DNA from: Melioribacter sp. | GTDB lineage: Bacteria > Bacteroidota > Ignavibacteria > Ignavibacteriales > Melioribacteraceae | Assembly (NCBI GenBank): GCA_003155655.1 | Contig: PMDS01000031.1 | Coordinates: 42,975 to 76,161 of the forward strand | Reading direction: 5' to 3' | DNA length: 33,187 nucleotides | In this document: piece after piece, positions 1 to 7,731 of the stretch | Layout: every line of letters begins with the position of its first letter | How positions within the stretch are numbered: position 1 is the stretch's first letter | The notes under the pieces: generated by a model | Told to the model about the DNA's origin: nothing | Databases searched by the model: none | What the model saw: only the letters and a program-made list of their open reading frames with translations | Program-made: the position numbers and the translations under genes

Positions 1-10
1 CGTCTTTTGT

Positions 11-132
11 CTCCACCGTAAAGAGCCTGTGTGAAAATAGGGAGTTAAGAGAATTATTGTTTTGTTTTTAAAAAGAAATCGAAACATTTTTTCAAAAAAT
101 CTTAATTATCACACACTCTCTAAACGGTGGAG
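11..132. repeat. Inverted-repeat element (MITE-like or structured RNA)
   Basis: Positions 11-34 and 109-132 are 24-base arms that are reverse complements at 20 of 24 positions: the outer nine bases CTCCACCGT match exactly, as do the inner six GTGTGA and a central AGAG. They enclose about 74 AT-rich bases with no convincing gene. I see no transposase and no clear target-site duplication, so it may be a miniature inverted-repeat element, a fragment of an insertion sequence, or a long RNA hairpin. It lies downstream of the leftward DUF4922 gene, which ends at 184. Confidence 0.5.
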
Positions 133-183
133 TTATGAAGTTGTAAAATCAATTGGCATAAATACCTTTTTGCGTAACGTGAG

Positions 184-1173
184 TTATTTAGTAAAAATTT
201 CTCCTATTTTTTTTCTTAAATATTCAAAATATTCCTTTGGTAGAGTTACCTGCTTATAGATACTTATTATATCCTCACTTTTTATTTTTTCAAAGTCTTC
301 TTTACGGGGTATAATTAACAAGCCTCCCATATCAACAGCGGCAGGACTTATTAATAATTTACTCTCATCATCCGCATAGAATTGGTGTGGTCTGTGTTTT
401 AATCTTGGAAATATTATCAAACGCCATGATCTTTCATGGAAGGTTGCAATAATATTCATTAGAGGCTCTTCATTAAGAAGAGAGATTTTTTTAAAAGCTT
501 TCACAAAGGTTTTGAAGGCAAAAAGCAATTCACCTTTGTATTGAGATTCGAAAGAAATAAAATAGCGGAGATGATCTTCAAAAAAGCGAACATCTATTTT
601 TCCATTTCTTAATACCATTGGTCCTAACTTTTCAATCATCATACAAAATTCATATTCAACAGGAATTTCATTTTTGGTAACAGCTTGAAAATGCATGTGA
701 TCGGGGGCAGAGGATCCGCATTTGGGACCATTATAAAAAACTGTGTAAAATTTCCCAAGCGCATGGGTAATATCGAGCAATTCTTCAAAGTTGCCGATAA
801 TTGTTTGGGGCAGATGATGTTTTTTTGAAATCGTAAAGTGTTCCTGGAATATTGGGTATGGATTTGAAAGGATTACAAAATTTTTATTATAAACTAAACA
901 TTCCTGCTCTTTAGGAAGATTTTCGAGACATAAAAAACATTTACGCAATTTTATTGCCGGGGCGCCTACATCTGCCGAAGACGAAGTTATTCTTTCTGGG
1001 TTGAGCTGAATTTTTATATCAAAATTTTCAAATTCATATTTACGCGTTTGAATTCTGCCAAGTGCTTCATAATTGTTTCTGCAAAGCTTCCAGGAAGTTT
1101 TTTGCTTTTCAAGCAGTTGCCGGGTTTGTTCAGGCCAATTATTCTCCGACTTATTCTTTTCTTCAAATATCAT
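184..1173 (-). CDS. DUF4922 / HIT-like nucleotide phosphorylase family protein
   Basis: The 329-residue protein has the signature of the GalT/Ap4A-phosphorylase branch of the HIT superfamily. Residues 158-165 read DHMHFQAV, an H-x-H-x-Q motif in which the second histidine (H161) would be the nucleophile that takes up a nucleotidyl group. Residues 104-113 ([10 protein letters not shown]) fit the preceding strand of the fold, and CFLC at 79-82 may bind zinc. There is no signal peptide, so it should be cytoplasmic. The start overlaps the end of the upstream glycosyltransferase by 11 bases, which points to coupled translation. Family knowledge suggests a sugar-nucleotide or dinucleotide phosphorylase or transferase; the substrate cannot be told. 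Confidence in the fold is good, in the exact activity low. Confidence 0.75.
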   Translation of the reverse strand: MIFEEKNKSENNWPEQTRQLLEKQKTSWKLCRNNYEALGRIQTRKYEFENFDIKIQLNPERITSSSADVGAPAIKLRKCFLCLENLPKEQECLVYNKNFVILSNPYPIFQEHFTISKKHHLPQTIIGNFEELLDITHALGKFYTVFYNGPKCGSSAPDHMHFQAVTKNEIPVEYEFCMMIEKLGPMVLRNGKIDVRFFEDHLRYFISFESQYKGELLFAFKTFVKAFKKISLLNEEPLMNIIATFHERSWRLIIFPRLKHRPHQFYADDESKLLISPAAVDMGGLLIIPRKEDFEKIKSEDIISIYKQVTLPKEYFEYLRKKIGEIFTK

Positions 1174-2626
1174 TTTTCAAATTCTTTTTTTGTCTTAATA
1201 AAATTTCGTTTGTACGCAAATTATCTTTATATGTATTGTTGACATTTATTTTATAAATGTCAAGAACTGTGTCGGTATTACCCGTCCATCTTCTACAAAG
1301 ATAAATTGGTTTAAAGATTCTTCCAATTTTAAAATTGCGAGATATTGTTATTCCCAGATAGTAATCCTCGCCATAACTGACATTTGGAATATTTAATTTA
1401 CGCAGCAGTGGGGTGTAAAAAGCGCGTGGTGCACCAAGTCCATTAATTCTTAATGCATTATTGTGACCGTTTTCAGAAGTCCATTCGGAATGATCAATTA
1501 ATCCTGGAGGAATTTCATTCAAATTAAAGTCTGTTAAAATGTAGGAGCCAATAACCATTGCACACTTTTCTTTTCTAAATGTATCAACAATTGTTTGAAG
1601 TGTATATTCATCCTTGTAAAGATCATCGCTATCCAACTGAACTGAGAATTTCCCACATGCGGGGTTATGAACCGCTTCACTCCAGCAGCCACCAATCAAA
1701 AGATCGGTTCTTTCCGGAATTATATGAATAATTTTTTTGTATTTACCAATTAAGGATTTCAGCAATTCTGTTGTTCCATCAGTTGAATGATTATCAACAA
1801 CAATAATGTTGAAAGGGAAATCCGTTCTTTGTTTTAGTGCAGATTCAACAGCGTGGTTAACTGTGGTTGCCCTGTTTTTTACGGGAATAATCACAGAGGC
1901 TTCTACATCAAAAATATTTTCGTCAAGATTTAATTCTTCAAAATTCGGTTTAAGAAAAGCATTAATTTGCTTAAGATGGTCGGTAGCCGCAATTTCCATT
2001 TCAATTTGAATTGACCTGTTGCTTGGGTTAACATAATCAAATTGTTTTTCATCTGAGTTGCGGGTATCATTTTCTATTACAGTATATAAAAATTCTGGGA
2101 TTTTTTTTATAGGATATCTTTGAGAAATTTTCAAACGCATGTCATACAAACCGGCAAATTTGTAGTCGGTCTTTACGTACGATAGAGCCTCCCTGAATGC
2201 TGTTGCCTTAAAGAATAGTACAGGACCAAAATCAAAATCATCTCTTATACTGCCTGGCTGATAATTAATTGTTGGATGTTCCTGCTGAATGCCATTCTTA
2301 ATTTCATAATAGTCCGAGTAAACTATCCCAGCCTGATTCTCTTCAGCAAAACGTATAAATCTTTCCATTTGGGAAAATGAGGGAATAATAACATTCTGTT
2401 TAACTGATAAAAGAACGTATTCTGTAAAAATTTTTATTGAAAGAAGCTTGATGGTTTGAGTGCTTTGTAAGTTATTAACGTAGAGCGTTTCAGTATCTTG
2501 CAGATTTGAGGCCGGCGAACCGGAACTTAAAATATATGTAGAGATACCATAATCCTTTAATTGTTTAATTAAGCCGGGATTATCATTTTTTACAGATAAT
2601 GGAATGAATGCCGAAATCTTTGCCAT
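1163..2626 (-). CDS. Two-domain family 2 glycosyltransferase
   Basis: The 487-residue protein has a clear GT-A glycosyltransferase domain from about residue 242: [12 protein letters not shown] begins the nucleotide-binding fold, [10 protein letters not shown] is the next strand-loop, and QLDSDD (330-335) holds the DxD-type metal-binding acidic residues. The first 240 residues resemble a second, eroded GT-A fold: a similar opening strand ([13 protein letters not shown]) and [11 protein letters not shown] in the place of the acidic motif. No transmembrane segment or signal peptide is seen, so it should act in the cytoplasm or at the inner membrane face, making a surface polysaccharide or glycolipid. 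It precedes and overlaps the DUF4922 gene, and the two probably form one transcript. Donor and acceptor sugars are unknown. Confidence 0.85.
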   Translation of the reverse strand: MAKISAFIPLSVKNDNPGLIKQLKDYGISTYILSSGSPASNLQDTETLYVNNLQSTQTIKLLSIKIFTEYVLLSVKQNVIIPSFSQMERFIRFAEENQAGIVYSDYYEIKNGIQQEHPTINYQPGSIRDDFDFGPVLFFKATAFREALSYVKTDYKFAGLYDMRLKISQRYPIKKIPEFLYTVIENDTRNSDEKQFDYVNPSNRSIQIEMEIAATDHLKQINAFLKPNFEELNLDENIFDVEASVIIPVKNRATTVNHAVESALKQRTDFPFNIIVVDNHSTDGTTELLKSLIGKYKKIIHIIPERTDLLIGGCWSEAVHNPACGKFSVQLDSDDLYKDEYTLQTIVDTFRKEKCAMVIGSYILTDFNLNEIPPGLIDHSEWTSENGHNNALRINGLGAPRAFYTPLLRKLNIPNVSYGEDYYLGITISRNFKIGRIFKPIYLCRRWTGNTDTVLDIYKINVNNTYKDNLRTNEILLRQKKNLKNDI

Positions 2627-3010
2627 ATTTGATCTAAATTCTATTAAGTAAGTTATGAAAAAGGGAAAGAATTTGAAATTATCTCTAACCTGAAATTGAA
2701 GGCTTTACACTGCAGACTAAAAAAGTAGCCGGATTAAAAAGGCTAAAATAGTCCGATTTTATTATGAACTGGCTTCTATTAAGTCAAGTGTTAAAATTAC
2801 AAGTAAAAATATTTGACAAATACTGGTAGAAACAAGTTTTATGCAGGGTAAAATTTCTTCTCAAATTCAAAATCTTCGTTTTTTGCGTAAATTTAGAGGG
2901 TACTCTATTGAAGATATGAACCAAATCACATTGAATATTTGTTCTGTACTAAAGTAAATGTGTAAATTTACGATATACATATTAGGTAAAGGTAATTAGC
3001 TCAAATTTAC
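2627..3010. other. Divergent intergenic region, 384 bp
   Basis: This stretch separates the leftward glycosyltransferase from the rightward small secreted protein and must hold both promoters, though I cannot place either one confidently. It contains a short HTH-like reading frame at 2841-2957 (listed separately) and a perfect 10-base palindrome GTAAATTTAC at 2962-2971, about 40 bases before the next start. Confidence 0.5.
2841..2957 (+). pseudogene. Possible truncated HTH (XRE-like) reading frame
   Basis: An ATG-started frame of 38 codons. Residues 8-27 resemble the first helices of a Cro/C1-type helix-turn-helix domain: the stretch QNLRFLRKFRGYSIEDM has the usual I-x-x-L-R-x-x-R-G-x-S-x-E-E pattern. 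It then stops before the recognition helix. There is no good ribosome site, so it is more likely a fragment of a lost regulator than a working gene. It could also be a chance match. Confidence 0.25.
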
Positions 3011-3346
3011 ATGAAGTTCAACAGGCTTACATATTTTGTGTTTCTGGTACTATTATTGTTAAGTGCTAACTTCACAGCTGTACGTGCTCTGGGTAGTTTT
3101 AATACCAGGAAGATAAGCAGTACTGTTTCAGTACAATATAAAGTTAAAATGGATCTGGTTGTTAATAATAAGCAGGAATTATCCATTTTATATAAAGCGT
3201 TATTTGATAATATTGATATAGATTCAAATTTATATATAAGCATTTTCCAAAATCCTATATATTATTTCACTTTTAACAATTCTCTGGTTCTAATAGAAGA
3301 TCAAAACCGAGCTGTATTAAGGTTTGCTGCTTATCTGAGAAGTTAG
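3011..3346 (+). CDS. Small secreted hypothetical protein
   Basis: I do not recognise this 111-residue protein. Residues 1-26 form a typical signal peptide (MKFNRL, a hydrophobic run, then AVRA), so export is likely. The remainder is a small domain rich in alternating hydrophobic and polar residues (VQYKVKMDLVV, LYISIFQNPIYYF) that could be mostly beta strand. There is no cysteine and no lipobox. The ribosome site is weak. It lies just upstream of the RlpA-like gene in the same direction, so the two may be co-transcribed. Confidence 0.5.
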   Translation: MKFNRLTYFVFLVLLLLSANFTAVRALGSFNTRKISSTVSVQYKVKMDLVVNNKQELSILYKALFDNIDIDSNLYISIFQNPIYYFTFNNSLVLIEDQNRAVLRFAAYLRS

Positions 3347-3420
3347 AAACTACCCTTACTCTATCAAAATATTCCTATACTCGAAATCAAAAAGTGTTTT
3401 TAATTAAAAAGAGGTATTAT

Positions 3421-3903
3421 TTGCGTTCAATAAAAATAGGTTTCATCATTAGTTTACTTGCAGCGAGTGTGGCACTGATTAATTTTAGAGACACAAACGC
3501 TACAGCAAATTATGGTGCAGCCAAAATAACTGTTAGCAAAGACGCCAAGCCTAGCATGACCAATATTACGCTGTCGGATATTGGTGTTATGACGGCATCA
3601 TGGTATGGTCCAAAGTTTCATGGCAAGTCTACTGCAAACGGGGAGTTATATAACCAGATGGCATTAACTGCTGCACATAAATATTTGCCGTTTGGGACTG
3701 TCCTTCAAATTAAAAACATAAAGAATGGCAAGGTCGCTTTTGTCAGAATAAACGACCGAGGCCCATATGTTGAAGGAAGAGATCTTGATTTATCAAAAGG
3801 AACTGCCCTCGCTCTTGGAATGATGGATAGCGGGGTTATTAAAGTTAAAGTTTCCGAATTATCTCTTAATACAACTGCCAGTCCTGTAAATACTCTTAAT
3901 TAA
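3421..3903 (+). CDS. rlpA: RlpA-like double-psi beta-barrel protein
   Basis: The protein carries the hallmark of RlpA/barwin-like domains: ASWYGPKFHGKSTANGE, then AAHKYLPFGTVLQI, VRINDRGPYVEGRDLDLSK and ALALGM. RlpA proteins act in the periplasm on peptidoglycan; some are lytic transglycosylases for naked glycan strands. The N terminus is a signal peptide without a lipobox cysteine, so it looks soluble or membrane-anchored, not a lipoprotein. I chose the TTG start at 3421 because GAGG lies six bases upstream; a GTG at 3394 in the same frame would add nine residues but has no ribosome site. The usual C-terminal SPOR domain is absent, so targeting to the septum by denuded glycan is not expected. 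A strong terminator follows. Confidence 0.85.
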   Translation: MRSIKIGFIISLLAASVALINFRDTNATANYGAAKITVSKDAKPSMTNITLSDIGVMTASWYGPKFHGKSTANGELYNQMALTAAHKYLPFGTVLQIKNIKNGKVAFVRINDRGPYVEGRDLDLSKGTALALGMMDSGVIKVKVSELSLNTTASPVNTLN

Positions 3904-3916
3904 ATATTTATATATA

Positions 3917-3957
3917 TAAAAGCCGTCTCGGATTTTATTTCCTGGACGGCTCTTTAT
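3917..3957 (+). terminator. Rho-independent terminator after the RlpA-like gene
   Basis: AGCCGTC (3921-3927) pairs with GACGGCT (3945-3951) around a 17-base loop and is followed by CTTTATT. On the opposite strand the hairpin is followed by TTTTATATA, so it may also stop leftward transcripts from the decayed barrel gene. Confidence 0.75.
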
Positions 3958-3981
3958 TAACAAACCCATTCTTAGATCAAA

Positions 3982-4251
3982 TTACAAATTAAACATAGCC
4001 CCTACAGCAATCTGAAAACCTGTTGGCTTTATAGATTGATCATTTCCGTAATTTTGTTTTCCTTTATCATTAGGCATATTAGTTAATCCAAGAGAATATC
4101 TTACATCTAACGATATACTGACTTCTGGAGAAACCTTATAACTTGTACAGGCGCCAGAAACAACTTTTCCATATCGGGTAGCCAAGACTGGATTATGGAA
4201 AAAAACTAAGTTATAGTTAGTACAAAAAACGGGAGGCGGGTCAATTGCCAT
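3982..4251 (-). pseudogene. C-terminal fragment of an outer-membrane beta-barrel protein
   Basis: The last 45 or so residues of this 89-codon frame look like the closing strands of a Bacteroidota-type outer-membrane barrel: SPEVSISLDVRYSLGL, a short polar loop, then PTGFQIAVGAMFNL ending in a hydrophobic residue. The first 30 residues give no signal peptide and do not look like barrel, and the frame is far too short for a full protein, so this is probably the remnant of a truncated gene. The neighbouring DNA to 4690 is gene-poor and contains another broken frame, which fits decay. Confidence 0.5.
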
Positions 4252-4691
4252 GCAATTATGCTATATCTACAAAATACTGGAATAATGGGTACTGCTTATC
4301 AACCAGTTGATTTAATAAGCATTCAAATTTTTCTTAGTCTATCTCACTGTTTTTCATCTTAGAGACTCCTTTTTGTTTGTTTATTGTTTGGTCATAACAA
4401 TTTTACTAATCTTATAGAGTCTATTCTTTTTCAACTGCTATATTTCAACTAGATTTGAATAAATACCATTGATAGTTATAAAATTATTCTTTATTATATA
4501 TCAAGATAATTTAATATTAATTTTTTTAAACAATACTTGGAAATAATTATATTAGCCAAGTAATCAAAGTATTCCCCCTGGGTTATTAAAGAAATAGTTG
4601 AGAAAAATTTATTATTTACCTGTGCTAAGGGTAGTATTTATTACTTCTTGAAAACAATTATTTCTTGAAATTTATCTTTATAAGGAAAAAC
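4252..4691. other. Gene-poor decayed intergenic region
   Basis: About 440 very AT-rich bases between the leftward barrel remnant and the rightward UppS-like gene. On the minus strand, 4357-4256 has a good ribosome site (AAGGAG) and ATG, but the frame stops after seven codons (MKNSEID) and continues in the same frame as EKFECLLNQLVDK... for 25 residues to a second stop, as if one sense codon had become TAA. The promoter of the 4692-9747 operon should lie in the right half; I cannot place it. Confidence 0.4.
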
Positions 4692-5279
4692 ATGATTTTA
4701 CAAATTCCTAATCATATTGCAATTATTATGGATGGGAATGGAAGATGGGCAAAGAATAAGGTTATCTCAAGAAGTTATGGCCACTTACAAGGAGTTGAAA
4801 CAGTAGAACGAATAATTAAAACATGTATGCGCTTGAAAGTTAAATGTCTAATATTATTTGCATTCTCCAAAAAAAATTGGAAGAAGCTGCTGGAAAAGAT
4901 TGATTCTCTTATTGATTTAACCAGATCTATTTCTAGATTTACATTAGTAACAGCCTTTAATTATTTCGGTAGATGGAATATTATAGAATCTTTTAGAATA
5001 GGAATAAATGGTATTTTTCAAAATAAAGTGAAAATAGATGAGGCGGATGAAAAAAAAATCACAACATATCTTTCAACGAAACGCCTTCCTGAACCGGATT
5101 TTATAATAAGACCTGCTGGTGTATTTAGAATAAGTAATTTTTTTCTTTGGCAAGTAGCATATTCTGAATTATTTTTTACAAATAAACCGTGGCCCGCTTT
5201 TAATCCTGAAGATTTTCTTGAAGCCATTAGAGCCTTCAATTATAGAGAACGGCGTTATGGTAATATCTGTGAAATTTAA
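4692..5279 (+). CDS. Shortened UppS-like cis-prenyltransferase paralogue, probably inactive
   Basis: The protein is clearly homologous to undecaprenyl diphosphate synthase: HIAIIMDGNGRWAK near the N terminus (keeping the catalytic Asp), FNYFGRW, SNFFLWQVAYSELFFT and RERRYG. But it is 195 residues against about 245 for the family. Some 40-45 residues are missing between SLIDL and FTLVTAFNY, a part that lines the prenyl tunnel. The FSxENW motif reads FSKKNW and the RTSGE/RTGGE motif reads RPAGV, so the two glutamates needed for binding and metal (E81 and E213 in E. coli) are gone. It is likely an inactive or repurposed paralogue. I prefer ATG 4692, preceded by AGGAA, over an in-frame TTG at 4665. 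It heads the envelope operon, 32 bases before the next gene. Confidence 0.8.
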   Translation: MILQIPNHIAIIMDGNGRWAKNKVISRSYGHLQGVETVERIIKTCMRLKVKCLILFAFSKKNWKKLLEKIDSLIDLTRSISRFTLVTAFNYFGRWNIIESFRIGINGIFQNKVKIDEADEKKITTYLSTKRLPEPDFIIRPAGVFRISNFFLWQVAYSELFFTNKPWPAFNPEDFLEAIRAFNYRERRYGNICEI

Positions 5280-5311
5280 CTATATACTAACTAATTAAAG
5301 AAGGAGGAACT

Positions 5312-5704
5312 ATGAAGTTCAAAAACATTAAGACTATTTCAATAACATTGTTTGTTATTTTCTTTGCTTTAGCTGTAAATTCTTTTGCTCAAACCCAAGA
5401 TGATATTACTAAAGGCAAAATGGATGGAGAACAAGATGCCAAGGAGGATGTTAGTAGCATTCTCTGGATTGGGGTTGGGTGTTGCACCGGTGGTTTTTCT
5501 TGGTTATATCCTGAAATTTTTGATCTATCTGTTCCTCAAACAAAAATAGTTGGTAAAAGTGCTGATTATATGCAAGCATATATAGCATCATATAGAGCTG
5601 AGAAGAAATCTAAGATCCAAACAAATTCCTGTATAGGAGGAGGAATTTATTGGGGCGTCTCTGTGGTCTATGTTGTTCTAGTTGCTGCGTCAGTTAATAA
5701 ATAG
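5312..5704 (+). CDS. Glycine-rich secreted/membrane hypothetical protein
   Basis: A 130-residue protein with a signal peptide ending at SFA-QTQ, preceded by a strong AAGGAGG ribosome site. The mature part starts with an acidic, Asp/Lys-rich stretch (KGKMDGEQDAKED), then a hydrophobic Gly/Cys segment (WIGVGCCTGGFSW), a polar middle with SADYMQAYIASYRAEKKSK, and a final hydrophobic segment with GGG and valines. Small proteins of this layout (Asp-rich head, glycine-rich membrane hairpin, 'Y..aY...Y..k.k' linker) occur in many Bacteroidota envelopes without a known function. It probably sits in the periplasm or a membrane. Its good ribosome site, just after the degenerate UppS gene, suggests higher expression than its neighbours. 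Confidence 0.6.
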   Translation: MKFKNIKTISITLFVIFFALAVNSFAQTQDDITKGKMDGEQDAKEDVSSILWIGVGCCTGGFSWLYPEIFDLSVPQTKIVGKSADYMQAYIASYRAEKKSKIQTNSCIGGGIYWGVSVVYVVLVAASVNK

Positions 5705-5718
5705 TCTCTTTTTAAGAA

Positions 5719-6411
5719 ATGAGTAAAGTTTTAATATTTTTACTTGCCTTATCAATAGAGATTTTCTCACAGAATATTGAGACATGTCAGGTTAAGTTCC
5801 GGAGAGTTGTAAATTATCACTCATCTCATGATACAACTTCCGGAACAATATATTTTAAGAATAGTAATTTTACGATTATTGATATAAAACTACCGATAAA
5901 TCAGATTTTGTTTTTTGGCAAAAATGATCTTCAAATTTATTATCCAATTGAAAACAAATTATTTAATATCAAAAGCAAAAATCCATTTAGCTTGCCCTTT
6001 TTTCTTTCCTTTCTTTCTGTTATTAAGGAAGATAATGGTTTAGTTGAACCAGGGTTTCAAATTTATAATTCACAAAAGGTTGATGATACTCTATTTGTTT
6101 TTTGGAAACCACCTAAAAATCTGAACAATATATTATCTAAACAAGTAATGAAATTTTGCAACGACAAATTAGTATTCTCTGGATCTTATGACTTAAATGA
6201 TAAATTAATTGTTTATGTCATTTATAGCGATCATGTAAAATATATAAATACATCTTTCCCTTTAAAGATTAGAATAGTCCAGAATAGCTCCAAGAACCAA
6301 TCTATTGAAGAGATAGAATATTTTCAACCAATGTTTAATGAAAAACTTCCCGAAAATATTTTATATTTTCATCTACCTCCAACGGTTGAAAGGAAAGATA
6401 TAACTTGGTAA
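5719..6411 (+). CDS. LolA-like outer-membrane lipoprotein carrier domain protein
   Basis: A 230-residue secreted protein with a signal peptide ending near IFS-QNIE. The pattern of the mature part fits the LolA/LolB half-barrel fold: a strand pair GTIYFKNSNFTIIDIKLPINQILFFGKNDLQIYYPIENKLF (positions 5839-5961) in which a 'P-x-x-Q-x-x...dLxIYyP' motif is followed by amphipathic helices (FLSFLSVI) that could form the lid. LolA-fold proteins carry lipids or lipoproteins across the periplasm. No lipobox cysteine is seen. It lies between a glycine-rich membrane protein and a YidD-domain protein in one operon, so a role in moving or assembling envelope parts is inferred. Assignment is by pattern only. 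Confidence 0.55.
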   Translation: MSKVLIFLLALSIEIFSQNIETCQVKFRRVVNYHSSHDTTSGTIYFKNSNFTIIDIKLPINQILFFGKNDLQIYYPIENKLFNIKSKNPFSLPFFLSFLSVIKEDNGLVEPGFQIYNSQKVDDTLFVFWKPPKNLNNILSKQVMKFCNDKLVFSGSYDLNDKLIVYVIYSDHVKYINTSFPLKIRIVQNSSKNQSIEEIEYFQPMFNEKLPENILYFHLPPTVERKDITW

Positions 6412-6421
6412 TTGGATCAAT

Positions 6422-6847
6422 ATGAAATTCCAAATAATTTTTATAACTCTTTTCTCATGTGGATTATTATTTGCTCAAATTAATTTAAATGATTTGAACT
6501 CCTCAATAATTTCAACAGTTTTAATAAAGGAAATAACGGGAGATATAAATGCGGATATTATTACTAACACAAAGTCAATTGATAATTTTAATGAATTAAG
6601 TTTTTCTTATTCTTTTGTTATCAAATCATATCAACGGTATATTTCTTCTCAAGATAGGGACCAATGTATGTTTCAACCTAGTTGTTCGGTCTTTTCAGAA
6701 CAAGCAGTAAGGAGCGAGGGGCTGGTTAAAGGAATATTATTAACAGCCGATAGATTGACAAGGTGCAACGGGATTGGTTCAATGTATTATGAAAACACTA
6801 ATCCAGAAACGCATAAAATTATTGATCCAGTGGAAAATTATAAGTGA
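6422..6847 (+). CDS. yidD: YidD-domain protein with an N-terminal signal peptide
   Basis: Residues 61-118 match YidD, the membrane-protein insertion efficiency factor that works beside the YidC insertase: IKSYQRYIS, CMFQPSCSVFSEQAV, GLVKGILLTADRLTRC. The three conserved cysteines are at 82, 88 and 115. Ordinary YidD proteins are 70-100 residues, start with the amphipathic helix and sit next to rnpA and yidC. This one is 141 residues and carries a signal peptide (residues 1-18, MKFQIIFITLFSCGLLFAQ) plus a 40-residue linker, so the domain should end up in the periplasm. It overlaps the next gene by four bases (GTGA), which implies coupled translation. Confidence 0.85.
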   Translation: MKFQIIFITLFSCGLLFAQINLNDLNSSIISTVLIKEITGDINADIITNTKSIDNFNELSFSYSFVIKSYQRYISSQDRDQCMFQPSCSVFSEQAVRSEGLVKGILLTADRLTRCNGIGSMYYENTNPETHKIIDPVENYK

Positions 6848-7731
6848 AATATTTCTTTAACCTTTTTTGTTTGTTTGTTTTTCTTGCCTCAAATGTGTCT
6901 GGTCAGGTTGAAAAGATCTTGGAAAGTCATTCTGCTAATATATTTTTGGAAGGGTTTGCAAAAGAATTATACTCGCAAAAAGATTATGAAAGAGCATATA
7001 ATGAATTTGACCGATTTGTATTTCTCAATAAAGGAAAATTAAATTTAGACTCAACCTTTATGTATCTTGCCAAATGTTCCATTGGATTAAAAAGATATGA
7101 TAATGCAAATAAAATTTTGAAAAACCTTTTGGATTCTCCTTATGACAAACATAATGCTGAATTAAGAAATTCGGCTGTTTATTTCTATTCATATTCACTT
7201 TTTCTTCAAGAAAAAAATGAAATGAGCCTGAAAATTTTAAATACTGAATCTCCTCAGGATACTTCTTTTATTAAATCATCCCTAATTGCACTTAACTATC
7301 TCCAACTTAGAAATTATAAATTATCTAAAGAAGCTATCCTTAATAAAAATCCAAATAATTCTGAAATTTTATTTCTCATTGACAATGGCGAAAAGATATC
7401 TTATAAATCCCCATTCTTGGCGGGTTTATTTTCTGCAATAATTCCCGGAACTGGTAAAATATATACCGAGCGCACTTTTGATGGATTGTTTTCTTTAATC
7501 AGTATTGGAATATTAACTTGGAGAGCTTATTTGGGATTTCACGAAGACCAGTATAATTCTACAAGTTTTTGGTTTTATGGTTCGCTTTCAGCCTTGTTAT
7601 ACGCCGGTAATGTTTATGGCTCGGTAAAAAGTGCTGAGTTATATAATGAACAATTAAATGTAAATTATAATTTTAAAATTAGATGTCAGCTTGATAAGAT
7701 TTTTAAAATATTTGATTGTGATCCTAATTAG
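6844..7731 (+). CDS. TPR protein with C-terminal membrane module, paralogue 1
   Basis: A 295-residue protein starting at a GTG that overlaps the yidD stop. Residues 1-20 are a signal peptide (ending VSG-QVEK). Residues 35-175 are helical repeats of TPR type (AKELYSQKDYERAYNEFDRF, YLAKCSIGLKRYDNANKIL). From 189 comes a hydrophobic module: SPFLAGLFSAIIPGTGKIY, GLFSLISIGILTW and FYGSLSALLYAGNVYGS, probably two or three membrane segments with a conserved PG-x-G turn. The next gene has the same layout, so the two are paralogues that may form a heteromer. Function unknown; TPR domains usually hold partners, here perhaps the YidD or LolA-like proteins. The 3' end overlaps the next gene by 41 bases. 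Confidence 0.7.
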   Translation: MKYFFNLFCLFVFLASNVSGQVEKILESHSANIFLEGFAKELYSQKDYERAYNEFDRFVFLNKGKLNLDSTFMYLAKCSIGLKRYDNANKILKNLLDSPYDKHNAELRNSAVYFYSYSLFLQEKNEMSLKILNTESPQDTSFIKSSLIALNYLQLRNYKLSKEAILNKNPNNSEILFLIDNGEKISYKSPFLAGLFSAIIPGTGKIYTERTFDGLFSLISIGILTWRAYLGFHEDQYNSTSFWFYGSLSALLYAGNVYGSVKSAELYNEQLNVNYNFKIRCQLDKIFKIFDCDPN

